Shown: in pieces, positions 37,499 through 49,184 of the stretch | How the letters are laid out: each line of letters begins with the position of its first letter | Position numbering within the stretch: the first letter of the stretch is position 1 | DNA from: Candidatus Tachikawaea gelatinosa | GTDB taxonomy: Bacteria > Pseudomonadota > Gammaproteobacteria > Enterobacterales > Enterobacteriaceae | Length of the DNA stretch: 64,000 bases | Assembly: GCF_000828815.1 (NCBI RefSeq) | Contig: NZ_AP014521.1 | Coordinates: 280,001-344,000 of the forward strand | Direction of reading: 5' to 3' | Made by a program: the position numbers and the translations under genes | Notes under the pieces: generated by a model | Seen by the model: the letters and a program-made list of their open reading frames with translations, nothing else | Databases searched by the model: none | What the model was told of the DNA's origin: nothing

Positions 37499-38908
37499 TT
37501 AATTTAATTGAACTAGAGAAAAATTAATTGAGGGGTTATAAACTTTTTGAAGATATTGAACGTTTTTTTTATTATTAATAATCTTTCCTACAATTAAAAA
37601 TATAGGTTTTGATAAAAAACTTGATATTTTTTTTAAATTTTTTAAATTTTTAAGAAAAATTATTTGTTTCATTGAGATAGAATTAATTAAAATAAAATTT
37701 TCTTTTTTAAAATTATATCCGACAGATATTAGTGTATGTATTATAACAAATATATTTTTTTTATTAACATTAGGTATTATTAATGTTTTGTTTTTAAAAT
37801 AAGATGACAAATAAAAATTATTATGATCATTATTTATGAAAAGAAAATCGTTTTTAAAATAACGATTTGTTAAAGCAATGTGTAATAAAGAAGAAGTTAT
37901 ATATTTATTAAAGATAGAAACACCTGGGATAAATTCAAAAAATATATTTGATTTTTTTAGTTGATTAAAATTTAAATAAAAGTTTTCTATTGAAATAATG
38001 AAATTTCCAAAAATTAATCTTACTACTCTTTTATTCTGTTGTGCTAATTTTATTAATCTATCATCAATGTTTTTTTTATAATAAAAACAGTCTAATTTAT
38101 GAAAATTAACACTAATAATCTGTGCATCTCTTCTTATTAAATTTAATAATTCTTTATCAATTACTGAATCATATAACACTATGTCTGCTTCTTGTAAAGC
38201 TTGTAAACCACGTAGTGTTAATAAGTTTTTACTTCCTTGAGTAGATTCTAATATAATAACTGCTCCTTTATATACTTTTTTATTTTTTATTTCCTTTGAA
38301 AGAAGATTTTCTGCTTCTTTTATATTACCGTTTTTTATTAAACTAGAAAAATTTCCATTTAATATTTCTTCAAAAAAACGACGCCTATAAAAAATATTCT
38401 TAAACTTTTGATTGATTCTTGTTTTCCATTTTTGAATAATTGTAATTAATTTTCCAATATTAAACGAAATTAAAGATTCAATTTTTTCACGTAATAAACG
38501 AGTTAAAATTGGTACTATCCCGTTTGAAGAAATTGCAATTATTAAAGGATATCGATCGATAATTGATGAAAAGATAATACTACATTTTTTTTTATCATCA
38601 ACAACGTTTACTAAACGATAAGATTCATTGGCATTTTTAAAAACTGTTTCGTTTAAAATATTATTATTAGTTGCTGCAATAACTAAAAAAACTTTTTTTA
38701 ACTGTGATTTATGAAAATTTTTTGATATCCAAAAAATTTTTTTTTGTTCATTGAGTTCTTTTAATTCTTGACATAAAGTATTTGAGACAACTTGTATTTG
38801 AGCGCCAAAATCTAACAATAATTTTATTTTTCTAGTAGCAATTTTACCACCTCCTACTACTAGTATAGGGCATTTTTTTAAAGCAATAAAAAGAGGAAAA
38901 TATTTCAT
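37499..38908 (-). CDS. cysG: Siroheme synthase CysG with degenerate methyltransferase half
   Basis: In E. coli this bifunctional protein makes siroheme for sulfite reductase. The N-terminal half (1-215) is the precorrin-2 dehydrogenase/ferrochelatase and is well kept: ILVVGGGKIATRK, LVIAATNN, NVVDDKK (with the catalytic aspartate) and LTRLLREKIESL. The C-terminal half (216-469) corresponds to uroporphyrinogen-III methyltransferase but has lost its signatures. VGAGPGD reads LESTQGS (220-226), KGGDPFIFGRGGEE reads unrelated residues (299-312), and the PGITAA loop is gone. Only blocks such as LTLRGLQALQEADIVLYD survive. The frame is still open over 469 residues (E. coli 457). It lies between cysH and cysD, unlike the E. 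coli nir locus. Dehydrogenase/ferrochelatase activity is likely; methylation is doubtful. Confidence 0.9.
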   Translation of the reverse strand: MKYFPLFIALKKCPILVVGGGKIATRKIKLLLDFGAQIQVVSNTLCQELKELNEQKKIFWISKNFHKSQLKKVFLVIAATNNNILNETVFKNANESYRLVNVVDDKKKCSIIFSSIIDRYPLIIAISSNGIVPILTRLLREKIESLISFNIGKLITIIQKWKTRINQKFKNIFYRRRFFEEILNGNFSSLIKNGNIKEAENLLSKEIKNKKVYKGAVIILESTQGSKNLLTLRGLQALQEADIVLYDSVIDKELLNLIRRDAQIISVNFHKLDCFYYKKNIDDRLIKLAQQNKRVVRLIFGNFIISIENFYLNFNQLKKSNIFFEFIPGVSIFNKYITSSLLHIALTNRYFKNDFLFINNDHNNFYLSSYFKNKTLIIPNVNKKNIFVIIHTLISVGYNFKKENFILINSISMKQIIFLKNLKNLKKISSFLSKPIFLIVGKIINNKKNVQYLQKVYNPSINFSLVQLN

Positions 38909-38984
38909 ATTAAATTATTCAACGTATTTTTATTAAAAATATATAAAAAATAAATGAGTATCACAAAAAATTGTAATAAAAAAA

Positions 38985-39737
38985 CTATTCTTCATGTAAT
39001 CCACATTCTCTTTTTAAACCAAAAAAACGTGTTTCTTCTTCTTTCATTCCTGTTTCTAATGGTTTACTTGTATGTATATCACCTACTGAACAGTAACCTT
39101 TTTCCCATAAGGGATGATACTTTAAATTATTTTTCTTAATATAAGAAAATATTTTTTTATTATCCCAATCAATAATAGGTAAAAATTTAAATATTTTTTT
39201 TTGAATAGATAATATAGATAAATTTTTTCGACTTTTTGATTGTGTTCTACGTAATCCAGCAAACCAAGTTTTTACTTTTAAAGTTTTTAAAGCTTTATTC
39301 ATAGGTTCAATCTTATTAATTTTATTATAAAGTTTTATGCCTTTTATTCCTTGTTTCCATAATTTTCCATAACATGCTTCCTGCCATGCAGGAGATTTAT
39401 TAGAACGAAAAACATATAAATTAATATCTAACTTTTCTTTTAGCTCTTCTAAAAATAGATAAGTTTCTTTAAAAAGATAACCTGTATCAATAAAAATCAC
39501 TGGAATTTTGGGATTTTGACTAATAATTAAATGTAATAAAACCGCTGATTGAATTCCAAAACTAGAAGTAATAACAAATTTTTTTTCTAGATTATTTAAT
39601 GCCCAATTAATACGTTTTTCTGCACTAAAAGGTTGTAAAATATGATTAATTTTCATAAATATTTTTATATGTTCTTTTTGCGATAACGTATTAATTTCAT
39701 TTAAACATAATAAGCGCATATTTTTACCAAAAGTCAT
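38985..39737 (-). CDS. cysH: Phosphoadenylylsulfate (PAPS) reductase
   Basis: Reduces PAPS to sulfite using thioredoxin. The 250 residues (E. coli 244) have [23 protein letters not shown], the W-AGLRR-QS segment and the C-terminal active-site cysteine in KRECGLHEE. Without the extra cysteine pairs of APS reductases it is the PAPS type, consistent with cysC nearby. The start overlaps the cysI end by 14 bases; an internal ATG at 39719 is also possible. Confidence 0.97.
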   Translation of the reverse strand: MTFGKNMRLLCLNEINTLSQKEHIKIFMKINHILQPFSAEKRINWALNNLEKKFVITSSFGIQSAVLLHLIISQNPKIPVIFIDTGYLFKETYLFLEELKEKLDINLYVFRSNKSPAWQEACYGKLWKQGIKGIKLYNKINKIEPMNKALKTLKVKTWFAGLRRTQSKSRKNLSILSIQKKIFKFLPIIDWDNKKIFSYIKKNNLKYHPLWEKGYCSVGDIHTSKPLETGMKEEETRFFGLKRECGLHEE

Positions 39738-41430
39738 ATGTAGAATTTATTACAGGTTTTACAATTTTTGTTCTAATAACAAAATCACCAAAAATTTCAT
39801 TAAAATTACGATTTTTTGACCATAATATAATTAATTTTTCAAGTATATTAATTATTTCTTTTTCATTTATGTTCTCTTTATAAAGACGAGGAATACGAGT
39901 TCCTAATCTATTTCCTCCTATATAAAGATTATAGTAATTAAGTGATTTTCCAATTAATCCTATTTCAGAAAGCAAAGCACGAGCACATCCATTAGGACAA
40001 CCGCTAATACGCAAAGTGATATAATCATTTCCAAGATTACACTTATATAATATTTTTTCTATCTTTTTTATGAAACTGGGTAAAAATCTTTCTGCTTCAC
40101 TCATAGCTAATGGACATGTTGGAAAAGATACACATGCCATTGAATTCTTTTTTTGAGCACTAATTTCTTTTGTTAAGGAATAATAATTTAAAATCTCATT
40201 AATTTTACTTTTTTCATTGTTATCAATTTTAGCAAAGATTAAATTTTGATTTGTTGTTAAATAAAAAAAACTTTTATGAATTTTTGCAATTTCTTTAATT
40301 CCGTTTTTTAATTCATAGTTATTTTTATTCATAATTCGTCCATTTTCGACAAACAAAGTAAAATACCACTCTTTTTTGTCGTTTTTTACCCATCCAATAT
40401 CATCATATCGCATTGAAAGTTGATAACTTTTTATTTTTTCGAACTTTAATAAAGCTCTTTTTTCAATTTCTTTTTTAAAAAAATTGATTCCAAGACGATC
40501 TATTGTATATTTTGTTTTAGCGTTCTTGCGATTAACACGATTACCAAAATCTCTTTGTATTGTAACAACAGCTTTTGTAACCTCAAATAATTTATCAACA
40601 TGAAAATAACCTATTTCACTTGCTAATCTCGCATAAGTTAATTTATTATTATGTTCAATAGAAAGTCCTCCACCTATTAATAAATTAAAACCAATTAATT
40701 GATTATCTTTTACTATAGCAATAAAATTTAGATCATTAGCATGTAAGTCAACATCATTGTAAGGTGGAACCACAATACTGATTTTAAATTTTCTAGGTAA
40801 ATATGTTTTTCCAAGAATAGGTTCATGATCTTCTGTATTAATTTTTTTATCTAACCAAATTTCAGAATAAGCATTAGTTTTTGGTAATAAATAATCAGAA
40901 ATCTTTTTTGAAAAAAGATAAATAATTTCCTGTAAATCTGATTTTATATTAGGATTTGTAGAACAAATAACATTACGATTACCATCATTAGCTGTTGCAA
41001 AAGAATCAAGTTCTACTTTATGAAGTATTTTGTGTATTAATTTTACATTTTTTTTTAAAATACCATGAATTTGTAAAGTTTGACGATCTGTTATACGTAT
41101 ATTTTTATATAAAGTATATTCATCACAAAATTCATCAATAGCTAACCATTGTTTCGGAGTAATTCTACCACCAGGAATACGAACTCTTAACATCATTGAA
41201 TAATTTGGTTCTAACAGTTGTATATTTCGTTCTTTTCTAATATCTCTGTTGTCTTGTTGATACATGCCATGAAAACGAATTAAAAAAGAGTTCTTTTCAT
41301 CAAAAGAACCTGTTAGTTTATTTTTTATATCATTAACTATAGTTCCTCGTAAATAGTTACTTTGTTCTTTAATATTTTCTTCTTCAGAAGGTTTACCTTT
41401 AATAATTAAATCTTGAATATTGTTAATCAT
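39724..41430 (-). CDS. cysI: Sulfite reductase hemoprotein beta-component
   Basis: Siroheme and 4Fe-4S subunit that reduces sulfite to sulfide. The 568 residues (E. coli 570) preserve the siroheme/cluster cysteines in [19 protein letters not shown] and [11 protein letters not shown] and the arginines around [15 protein letters not shown]. It appears fully functional, so it needs siroheme although the CysG methyltransferase half downstream looks inactive. It overlaps cysJ by one base. Confidence 0.98.
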   Translation of the reverse strand: MINNIQDLIIKGKPSEEENIKEQSNYLRGTIVNDIKNKLTGSFDEKNSFLIRFHGMYQQDNRDIRKERNIQLLEPNYSMMLRVRIPGGRITPKQWLAIDEFCDEYTLYKNIRITDRQTLQIHGILKKNVKLIHKILHKVELDSFATANDGNRNVICSTNPNIKSDLQEIIYLFSKKISDYLLPKTNAYSEIWLDKKINTEDHEPILGKTYLPRKFKISIVVPPYNDVDLHANDLNFIAIVKDNQLIGFNLLIGGGLSIEHNNKLTYARLASEIGYFHVDKLFEVTKAVVTIQRDFGNRVNRKNAKTKYTIDRLGINFFKKEIEKRALLKFEKIKSYQLSMRYDDIGWVKNDKKEWYFTLFVENGRIMNKNNYELKNGIKEIAKIHKSFFYLTTNQNLIFAKIDNNEKSKINEILNYYSLTKEISAQKKNSMACVSFPTCPLAMSEAERFLPSFIKKIEKILYKCNLGNDYITLRISGCPNGCARALLSEIGLIGKSLNYYNLYIGGNRLGTRIPRLYKENINEKEIINILEKLIILWSKNRNFNEIFGDFVIRTKIVKPVINSTYDFW

Positions 41431-43250
41431 TAATAAATATCTCGTTGATAACGATTGTTCATTCTAAGTTTATTTAAAAAAATATGAGATTGTTCGCTGT
41501 TCATTTTTCCAGATTCCATAAATATTTTTAACAATGTATTATTCACTTCTTTTGCCATAAATTTTGCATTACCACATACATATAGATGTGCTCCTTTTAG
41601 AATCCAAGACCATATTTTTTCTTTTTTTTGATAAAGTTTATCTTGTACATATATTTTTTTTTTATCATCTCTGGACCAAGCAAGATCAATATAAGTTAAT
41701 GTTTTTTTTCTAAAAAAATATTGCCACTCTGTTTGATAAAGGAAATCCTCAGAAAATGTTTGGTTGCCAAAAAATAACCAATTTTTAGTAATCTTTTCAT
41801 TACTTTGATTTCTTTCTTGCATAAAAGCACGAAAAGGAGCTATACCAGTACCAGCAGCAATCATAATAACTGGAATTTTTGCGTCAGATGGTAAACGAAA
41901 ATTATTATTTTTTTCTATAAAAATACGTAAATTTTTATTTGTTTTTAAACGATATGCTAAATAACTAGATGCTCCTCCCATACGTATTTTATTTTTAATT
42001 TTATAACTTAATACATTAACAGTAATATGTATTTCATTTTCAAACTCTTTTTGGGAAGAAGAAATAGAATAAAAACGAGGCGTAATAGGACGAAATATAC
42101 TAATTAATTGCTCTTTTTGTAAAGATGTTGGAAATTCTTTAAACATATCAATAATAGTTATATCTTTGACATATCTTTGCAGCTTTTTTTCATTTTTCAA
42201 GAGATTTTTTAAAAAAATATTGTTAGATAAACTTGCATATTTTTTTACAATATTAATGGTATTAACAGTAATTTCACAGTAATTTTTTAATATTTTAAAT
42301 ATGGTTAAATTTTTTTCATTAAATTTTATTAAATCAGTTGCTTGTAAATTAAAAATATCAAGAAATTCATAAACCAAATTTTCATCGTTTTTATACCAAA
42401 TTCCTAAAGAATCTCCTGGTGAATATTTTAAAGTAGAATCACCTAAAGATATTTCTAGATGACGTACATCTTTCTTTGAATATCGACCAGTTATCTTTTT
42501 ATTCATAATTAATTTTGCATTAAAAGGATTATCTTTTGAAAATTTTTTTTCTTCTTTCTTTATTATGTAAGAGTTTTTTAAATATTTTTTTTTATTATGA
42601 AGCAATATTTCTGACATTTTTTTTTTAATGAAACTAATTATTTTAGAGCTCCAATTTTCAAATAAATTTAAATATTCTATATCTGCATCAACACGATCAA
42701 TAATTCTTTTTCCTTTAAGTTCTTCTAAACGTTTATCTAAATCTTTCCCTGCTTGATTAAAAAATTGATACGAAGTATCACCTAAACCAAATATAGAAAA
42801 AAAGCAGTTTTTTATTGTTGGAGCGTTTTTTGACATTAAAAAATTATAAAAAGATATTGCTTCTTCTGGTGGCTCACCTTCTCCATATGTTGATATTATT
42901 ATCAATAAAATTTTTTCTTTATCAATTTTTTTAAAATTATATTCATTTGAATTAAATAATTGAACGTTAATATTTTCTTTTAAAAATTTTTTATATATAT
43001 CTTTAGCAATACTTCTAGCATTTCCTGTTTGAGAAGCAGAAATTAATGTAACTTTTACAGGTTCATCATTATTTATAAATTTTTTTGTATTACAAGTATT
43101 TTTTTGTTTTTCTGCAATGGAATATAAATAGCCAGATATCCAGGCAATTTGAACAGTAGATAGTTCTTTTATTATTTCTTTTAATTGATCAATTTGATCA
43201 TTTTTTAAAAAATCAAATATTTGTTTTAATTTTATAAAATCAATTTCCAT
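41430..43250 (-). CDS. cysJ: Sulfite reductase flavoprotein alpha-component
   Basis: NADPH-, FAD- and FMN-binding subunit that feeds electrons to CysI. The 606 residues (E. coli 599) have an FMN flavodoxin domain (about 64-210; SASQTGNAR, STYGEGEPPEEA, FGLGDTSYQFF), an FAD domain with RFYSISSSQKEF and GGASSYLA, and an NADPH domain with GTGIAPFRAFMQER and YVCGNAKFMAKEV, ending in QRDIY. First gene of a seven-gene cysteine block transcribed to cysC. Confidence 0.97.
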   Translation of the reverse strand: MEIDFIKLKQIFDFLKNDQIDQLKEIIKELSTVQIAWISGYLYSIAEKQKNTCNTKKFINNDEPVKVTLISASQTGNARSIAKDIYKKFLKENINVQLFNSNEYNFKKIDKEKILLIIISTYGEGEPPEEAISFYNFLMSKNAPTIKNCFFSIFGLGDTSYQFFNQAGKDLDKRLEELKGKRIIDRVDADIEYLNLFENWSSKIISFIKKKMSEILLHNKKKYLKNSYIIKKEEKKFSKDNPFNAKLIMNKKITGRYSKKDVRHLEISLGDSTLKYSPGDSLGIWYKNDENLVYEFLDIFNLQATDLIKFNEKNLTIFKILKNYCEITVNTINIVKKYASLSNNIFLKNLLKNEKKLQRYVKDITIIDMFKEFPTSLQKEQLISIFRPITPRFYSISSSQKEFENEIHITVNVLSYKIKNKIRMGGASSYLAYRLKTNKNLRIFIEKNNNFRLPSDAKIPVIMIAAGTGIAPFRAFMQERNQSNEKITKNWLFFGNQTFSEDFLYQTEWQYFFRKKTLTYIDLAWSRDDKKKIYVQDKLYQKKEKIWSWILKGAHLYVCGNAKFMAKEVNNTLLKIFMESGKMNSEQSHIFLNKLRMNNRYQRDIY

Positions 43251-43362
43251 TTTTTTTAACCTATAAAATATCAGTTTAATAAATATTAAAATAATGTAAT
43301 ATATTTTTTAAAAGCTATACTAATTTTAATTTTGTAGCATAAAAATATTATTAAATAAATCA

Positions 43363-43716
43363 ATGATAATTTTTAAAGATTTTCAATTTGAAGCAGCACA
43401 TCAATTACCTTATGTTTCGAAAGAACATAAATGTAGTCGTTTACACGGTCATTCTTTTAAAGTGCGGTTAGAAATATTTGGAGAAACACAGAAAAAAACA
43501 GGTTGGGTTATGGATTTTAAGAAAATAAAAAATATTTTTAAATCCGTACATAATCAGCTTGATCATCGTTTTTTAAATGAAATACCTGGATTAGAAAATC
43601 CTACTAGTGAAATATTAGCAAAATGGATTTGGAATAAAATAAAACCTCATCTGCCAGAATTATTGTCTGTTACAATAAAAGAAACGTGCACATCAGGATG
43701 TATTTATAAAAAATAA
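43363..43716 (+). CDS. queD: 6-carboxy-5,6,7,8-tetrahydropterin synthase
   Basis: First committed enzyme of queuosine precursor synthesis, of the PTPS family. The 117 residues (E. coli 121) have the catalytic cysteine and zinc histidines in [12 protein letters not shown], plus [20 protein letters not shown] and KETCTSGC. As in E. coli it is divergent from cysJ, and queE lies immediately beyond on the other strand. Confidence 0.97.
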   Translation: MIIFKDFQFEAAHQLPYVSKEHKCSRLHGHSFKVRLEIFGETQKKTGWVMDFKKIKNIFKSVHNQLDHRFLNEIPGLENPTSEILAKWIWNKIKPHLPELLSVTIKETCTSGCIYKK

Positions 43717-43764
43717 AAACATAATTTTAATGATTGCTATATAATTTTTTTATATTAATTAGTA

Positions 43765-44430
43765 CTATTTTAGATTTAAATATTTATGCATTTGAACTGA
43801 TAATCGCCAATTTCGAGCAATACAAGTTTTAATACAAATATTTGTTGCGATATTATTTTGATTTATAGGTTGTAATGATACAATGTACTTTTTTCTATTT
43901 TTTAAAATAGAAAGTAAAAAATCAAGATCGCTTATATCTTTTTCAGAAAAAACAGGATATTTAATTTCGTTAGCACGCAATAAAGAATCAGTTAGAATGG
44001 ATTTTTTTTTGATGTTTTTTTTTGGTGAAACTGTTACCCAAGTATTTTTAAAACAATAAATTGGATATGCACCACTAGTTTCTATTTGACAGAAAAAACC
44101 AAATTTTTCAAAGACATATATTAATGGACGAAGATCATATTTAGTTGGTTCACCTCCAGTAATTACTAAGTGACGAGCAGTCCATTTTTTTTTTAAAATT
44201 ATATTTAATAACTGTTGAGGATTTGCTAAACACCATTGATCCTTCTTTTTTTTTTTTAAAATATTATTAATGGATATTTTTTTTTCATTTTTTTTGTTCC
44301 ATGTATATTTGGTATCACACCAATTACATTTAATTTGACAATATTGCATACGAATGAAAATAGCAGGTGTACCTGTATAAAACCCTTCTCCTTGAAGGGT
44401 TTGAAATACTTCATTTATTGGATAATTCAT
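43765..44430 (-). CDS. queE: 7-carboxy-7-deazaguanine synthase
   Basis: Radical-SAM enzyme converting carboxytetrahydropterin to 7-carboxy-7-deazaguanine in the queuosine pathway. The 221 residues (E. coli 223) start MNYPINEVFQTLQGEG and carry the cluster motif CQIKCNWCDTKYTW, ITGGEPTKYDL and LQPINQNN. An internal run of T's on the plus strand (lysine codons) stays in frame. It lies 48 bases after eno. Confidence 0.97.
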   Translation of the reverse strand: MNYPINEVFQTLQGEGFYTGTPAIFIRMQYCQIKCNWCDTKYTWNKKNEKKISINNILKKKKKDQWCLANPQQLLNIILKKKWTARHLVITGGEPTKYDLRPLIYVFEKFGFFCQIETSGAYPIYCFKNTWVTVSPKKNIKKKSILTDSLLRANEIKYPVFSEKDISDLDFLLSILKNRKKYIVSLQPINQNNIATNICIKTCIARNWRLSVQMHKYLNLK

Positions 44431-44478
44431 ATATTTATAAATACATAATAAAGTTAATAATTAATATAGTAGATTATT

Positions 44479-45780
44479 TTATTTCTTAAATTTTTTTAAT
44501 TCTTTTATGCCATGAAAAAAAACTTTATTTCCTAATTGTTCTTCGATTCTGATTAATTGATTATATTTAGCAATACGTTCTGAACGACTCATAGATCCAC
44601 ATTTTATTTGACCAGATTTTGTTCCTACTGCTAGATCGGCAATAAAAGTATCTTCTGTTTCTCCTGATCGATGAGAAATAATTGTAGAATATCCGAAATC
44701 TTTAGCTAAACGAATGGTTTCTAAAGTTTCAGTTAATGAACCAATTTGGTTGAGTTTTATTAAAATTGAATTGGCAACTTTTTTTTCAATACCTTTTTTT
44801 AAAAATTCAATATTTGTTACAAATAAATCATCACCTACTATTTGTATAGTATTACCTAAAATTTTAGTTTGATAAATGAATCCTTCCCAATCGGATTCAT
44901 CTAAACCATCTTCAATAGAAGAAATCGGATATAGTTCAGTTAATGATTTTAAAAAGTTTGTAAGAGCTTTAGAATCAAAAGTTTTTTTTGTTTCATTATT
45001 TAAAATATACTTTCCATTTAAATAAAATTCTGATGCTGCACAATCTATTGCAAATAAAACATCTGTTCCTAATTTATAGGGAGTTTTATTCACTGCATCT
45101 TGTAACAATTGCAATGCATCAGTATTAGAATTTAAATTCGGAGAATATCCACCTTCATCTCCAACACTCACATTCATTTTTTTATTTTTTAAAATAATCC
45201 CTAATTGATGAAAAATTTCTGCACTTATGCGAACAGATTCTTTAAAAGTTTTAGCGCCTACTGGTTGAATCATAAATTCTTGAAAATCTATATTATTATT
45301 AGCATGTAATCCCCCGTTTAAAATATTAACCATCGGTAAAGGCATAGAAAAATCATTAAAATTTCCATTTATTTCAGAAATATGCTGATATAGTGGCATT
45401 TTTTTATGTAAGGCAGCAACTTTTGCAGCAGCTAAAGAAACAGCAAGAATTGCATTAGCACCGAGATAAGATTTATCTTTTTTATCGTCTAAATAAATCA
45501 TAGATTTATCAATATCTTCTTGATTTGTTACATCCTTCCCTTGCAGCATTGGGGAAATTAGTTGATTAATATTTTTAACAGCTTTTATCACTCCTTTTCC
45601 TAAGAATCTATTTTTATTATTATCTCTTAATTCTAATGCTTCACGAGATCCAGTAGATGCCCCAGATGGTACAGATGCTAAACTAAATAATCCGTTGTAT
45701 AGATGCACTTCTGCTTCTACAGTAGGGTACCCTCTAGAATCAATTATTTCACGACCAATGACTTTTTTAACTTTAGACAT
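44479..45780 (-). CDS. eno: Enolase
   Basis: Glycolytic interconversion of 2-phosphoglycerate and phosphoenolpyruvate, also a degradosome component in E. coli. The 433-residue form starts at 45780 ([17 protein letters not shown]); an in-frame ATG at 45792 adds four residues. Catalytic segments [48 protein letters not shown] and SHRSGETED are kept. One oddity is DSRGYPT, where the near-universal motif is DSRGNPT. It follows pyrG, the E. coli pyrG-eno pair. Confidence 0.97.
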   Translation of the reverse strand: MSKVKKVIGREIIDSRGYPTVEAEVHLYNGLFSLASVPSGASTGSREALELRDNNKNRFLGKGVIKAVKNINQLISPMLQGKDVTNQEDIDKSMIYLDDKKDKSYLGANAILAVSLAAAKVAALHKKMPLYQHISEINGNFNDFSMPLPMVNILNGGLHANNNIDFQEFMIQPVGAKTFKESVRISAEIFHQLGIILKNKKMNVSVGDEGGYSPNLNSNTDALQLLQDAVNKTPYKLGTDVLFAIDCAASEFYLNGKYILNNETKKTFDSKALTNFLKSLTELYPISSIEDGLDESDWEGFIYQTKILGNTIQIVGDDLFVTNIEFLKKGIEKKVANSILIKLNQIGSLTETLETIRLAKDFGYSTIISHRSGETEDTFIADLAVGTKSGQIKCGSMSRSERIAKYNQLIRIEEQLGNKVFFHGIKELKKFKK

Positions 45781-45819
45781 AAAATTTTCCATTAAAGTTT
45801 TTGATATATTTTAAGTGTA

Positions 45820-47921
<2,102 letters not shown>

Positions 47922-48572
47922 ATGTTTTTTTCAAAGGAGTATATACTGAAAAAAAAATTAATTTTTTTTGATCTTGATGGAACTTTACATAAGCAAGATA
48001 TGTTTAGACTATTTATTTTCTATTTATTAATATATAGATTTTGGAGTATATTATTAGTTTTTATAATATCACCGATTATTATTCTTACGTTATTGTTTTC
48101 AAAAAAAACAGCACGTCAACCAATAAGCTTATTATTATGGGCTATAACTTTTGGGTGTAGTAAAAAACGTTTATTAAAATTTGAACAAAATTTTTCATAT
48201 TGGTTTCGTAAAAGAATTAAACCTTTTCCACTAGTACATAATAGACTTATTCAATATCTTAATAAAAAAAACACTGCAGTTTGGATTATTAGTGGATCAC
48301 CAGAATCTTTAATAAAAAAAGTATATTATGATGCGAAATTTTTTAATAAAATAAATTTAATAGGTAGCAAAATAGAGCCATTTTTTTTTGGTTATATATT
48401 AACATCACGTTGTATTGGTTTAGAAAAAGTTTCACAATTAGAAAAAAAAATAGGAAAACCATTAAGTCTTTATAGTGGTTACAGCGATAGCAAAAATGAT
48501 AAACCTTTATTGTTTTATTGTAAATATAAATGGAAAGTTACACGTAATGGTAATATCAAAAAAAATTATTAA
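47922..48572 (+). CDS. pgpC: Phosphatidylglycerophosphatase C (HAD family)
   Basis: Membrane-associated HAD phosphatase dephosphorylating phosphatidylglycerol phosphate (E. coli PgpC/YfhB). The 216-residue frame (E. coli 211) has the nucleophile motif FFDLDGTLHKQDMF, hydrophobic segments at about 28-65, ISGSPESL and YSGYSDSKNDKPLL. The ATG at 47922 lacks a ribosome binding site, while AAAGGAG at 47933-47939 stands 6 bases before an in-frame CTG (47946). Starting there would give KKKLIFFDLDGTL, closer to E. coli, so a CTG start is plausible. It is followed after 13 bases by tadA, as in E. coli. Confidence 0.94.
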   Translation: MFFSKEYILKKKLIFFDLDGTLHKQDMFRLFIFYLLIYRFWSILLVFIISPIIILTLLFSKKTARQPISLLLWAITFGCSKKRLLKFEQNFSYWFRKRIKPFPLVHNRLIQYLNKKNTAVWIISGSPESLIKKVYYDAKFFNKINLIGSKIEPFFFGYILTSRCIGLEKVSQLEKKIGKPLSLYSGYSDSKNDKPLLFYCKYKWKVTRNGNIKKNY

Positions 48573-48585
48573 CGTCTATTAAAAA

Positions 48586-49029
48586 ATGAAAGATGATGAA
48601 TATTGGATGCGTTTTGCTATTTTCAATGCTAAAAAAGCACACAAAAAAAATGAAATTCCTATAGGAGCTATTTTAATTAAAGATAATATAATTATTGGAC
48701 AAGGATGGAATCAAACTATAAAAAAAAACGATCCCACTGCCCATGCAGAAATATTAACTTTACAAAAAGCATCTAAAAAATTAAATAATTATCGATTATT
48801 ACATACAACACTTTATGTAACATTAGAACCTTGCATAATGTGTGTTGGAGCGATTTTACACAGTCGTATTTCTAAATTAATTTATGGTGCGCATAATAAA
48901 CAAATTAATGCAACAAAAATTTTATTATATCCTAAATTAAATCATCATATAAAAGTTTTTTCTGGTGTTTTAGAAAAAGATTGCTCAGATTTATTAAAAA
49001 ATTTTTTTCAAGATCGTCGAAAAAAGTAG
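48586..49029 (+). CDS. tadA: tRNA-specific adenosine deaminase
   Basis: Zinc deaminase forming inosine at the wobble base of tRNA-Arg(ACG). The 147 residues contain the zinc and proton-shuttle motif HAEI and PCIMCVGA. E. coli TadA is about 20 residues longer, mainly at the C-terminus. The start gives DDEYWMRFAIFNAKKAH, like E. coli (EYWMRHALTLAKRA). Confidence 0.96.
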   Translation: MKDDEYWMRFAIFNAKKAHKKNEIPIGAILIKDNIIIGQGWNQTIKKNDPTAHAEILTLQKASKKLNNYRLLHTTLYVTLEPCIMCVGAILHSRISKLIYGAHNKQINATKILLYPKLNHHIKVFSGVLEKDCSDLLKNFFQDRRKK

Positions 49030-49184
49030 TTTATATACTATAAATAAATTATTTTTTTTTAAAATTCAACATGCAGATATTTATGATAAAATTTTAAATA
49101 ATTATATAAAATAACGTTAATTATTAAACAATAGATAATGTAAAAAAATAATCTTTTTTATAATTAAAATAATACGAGATTTTT

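Noticed and set aside
44249-44280. Possible poly(A/T) frameshift in queE
   Set aside because: The lysine run is in frame and the sequences on both sides align with E. coli QueE.
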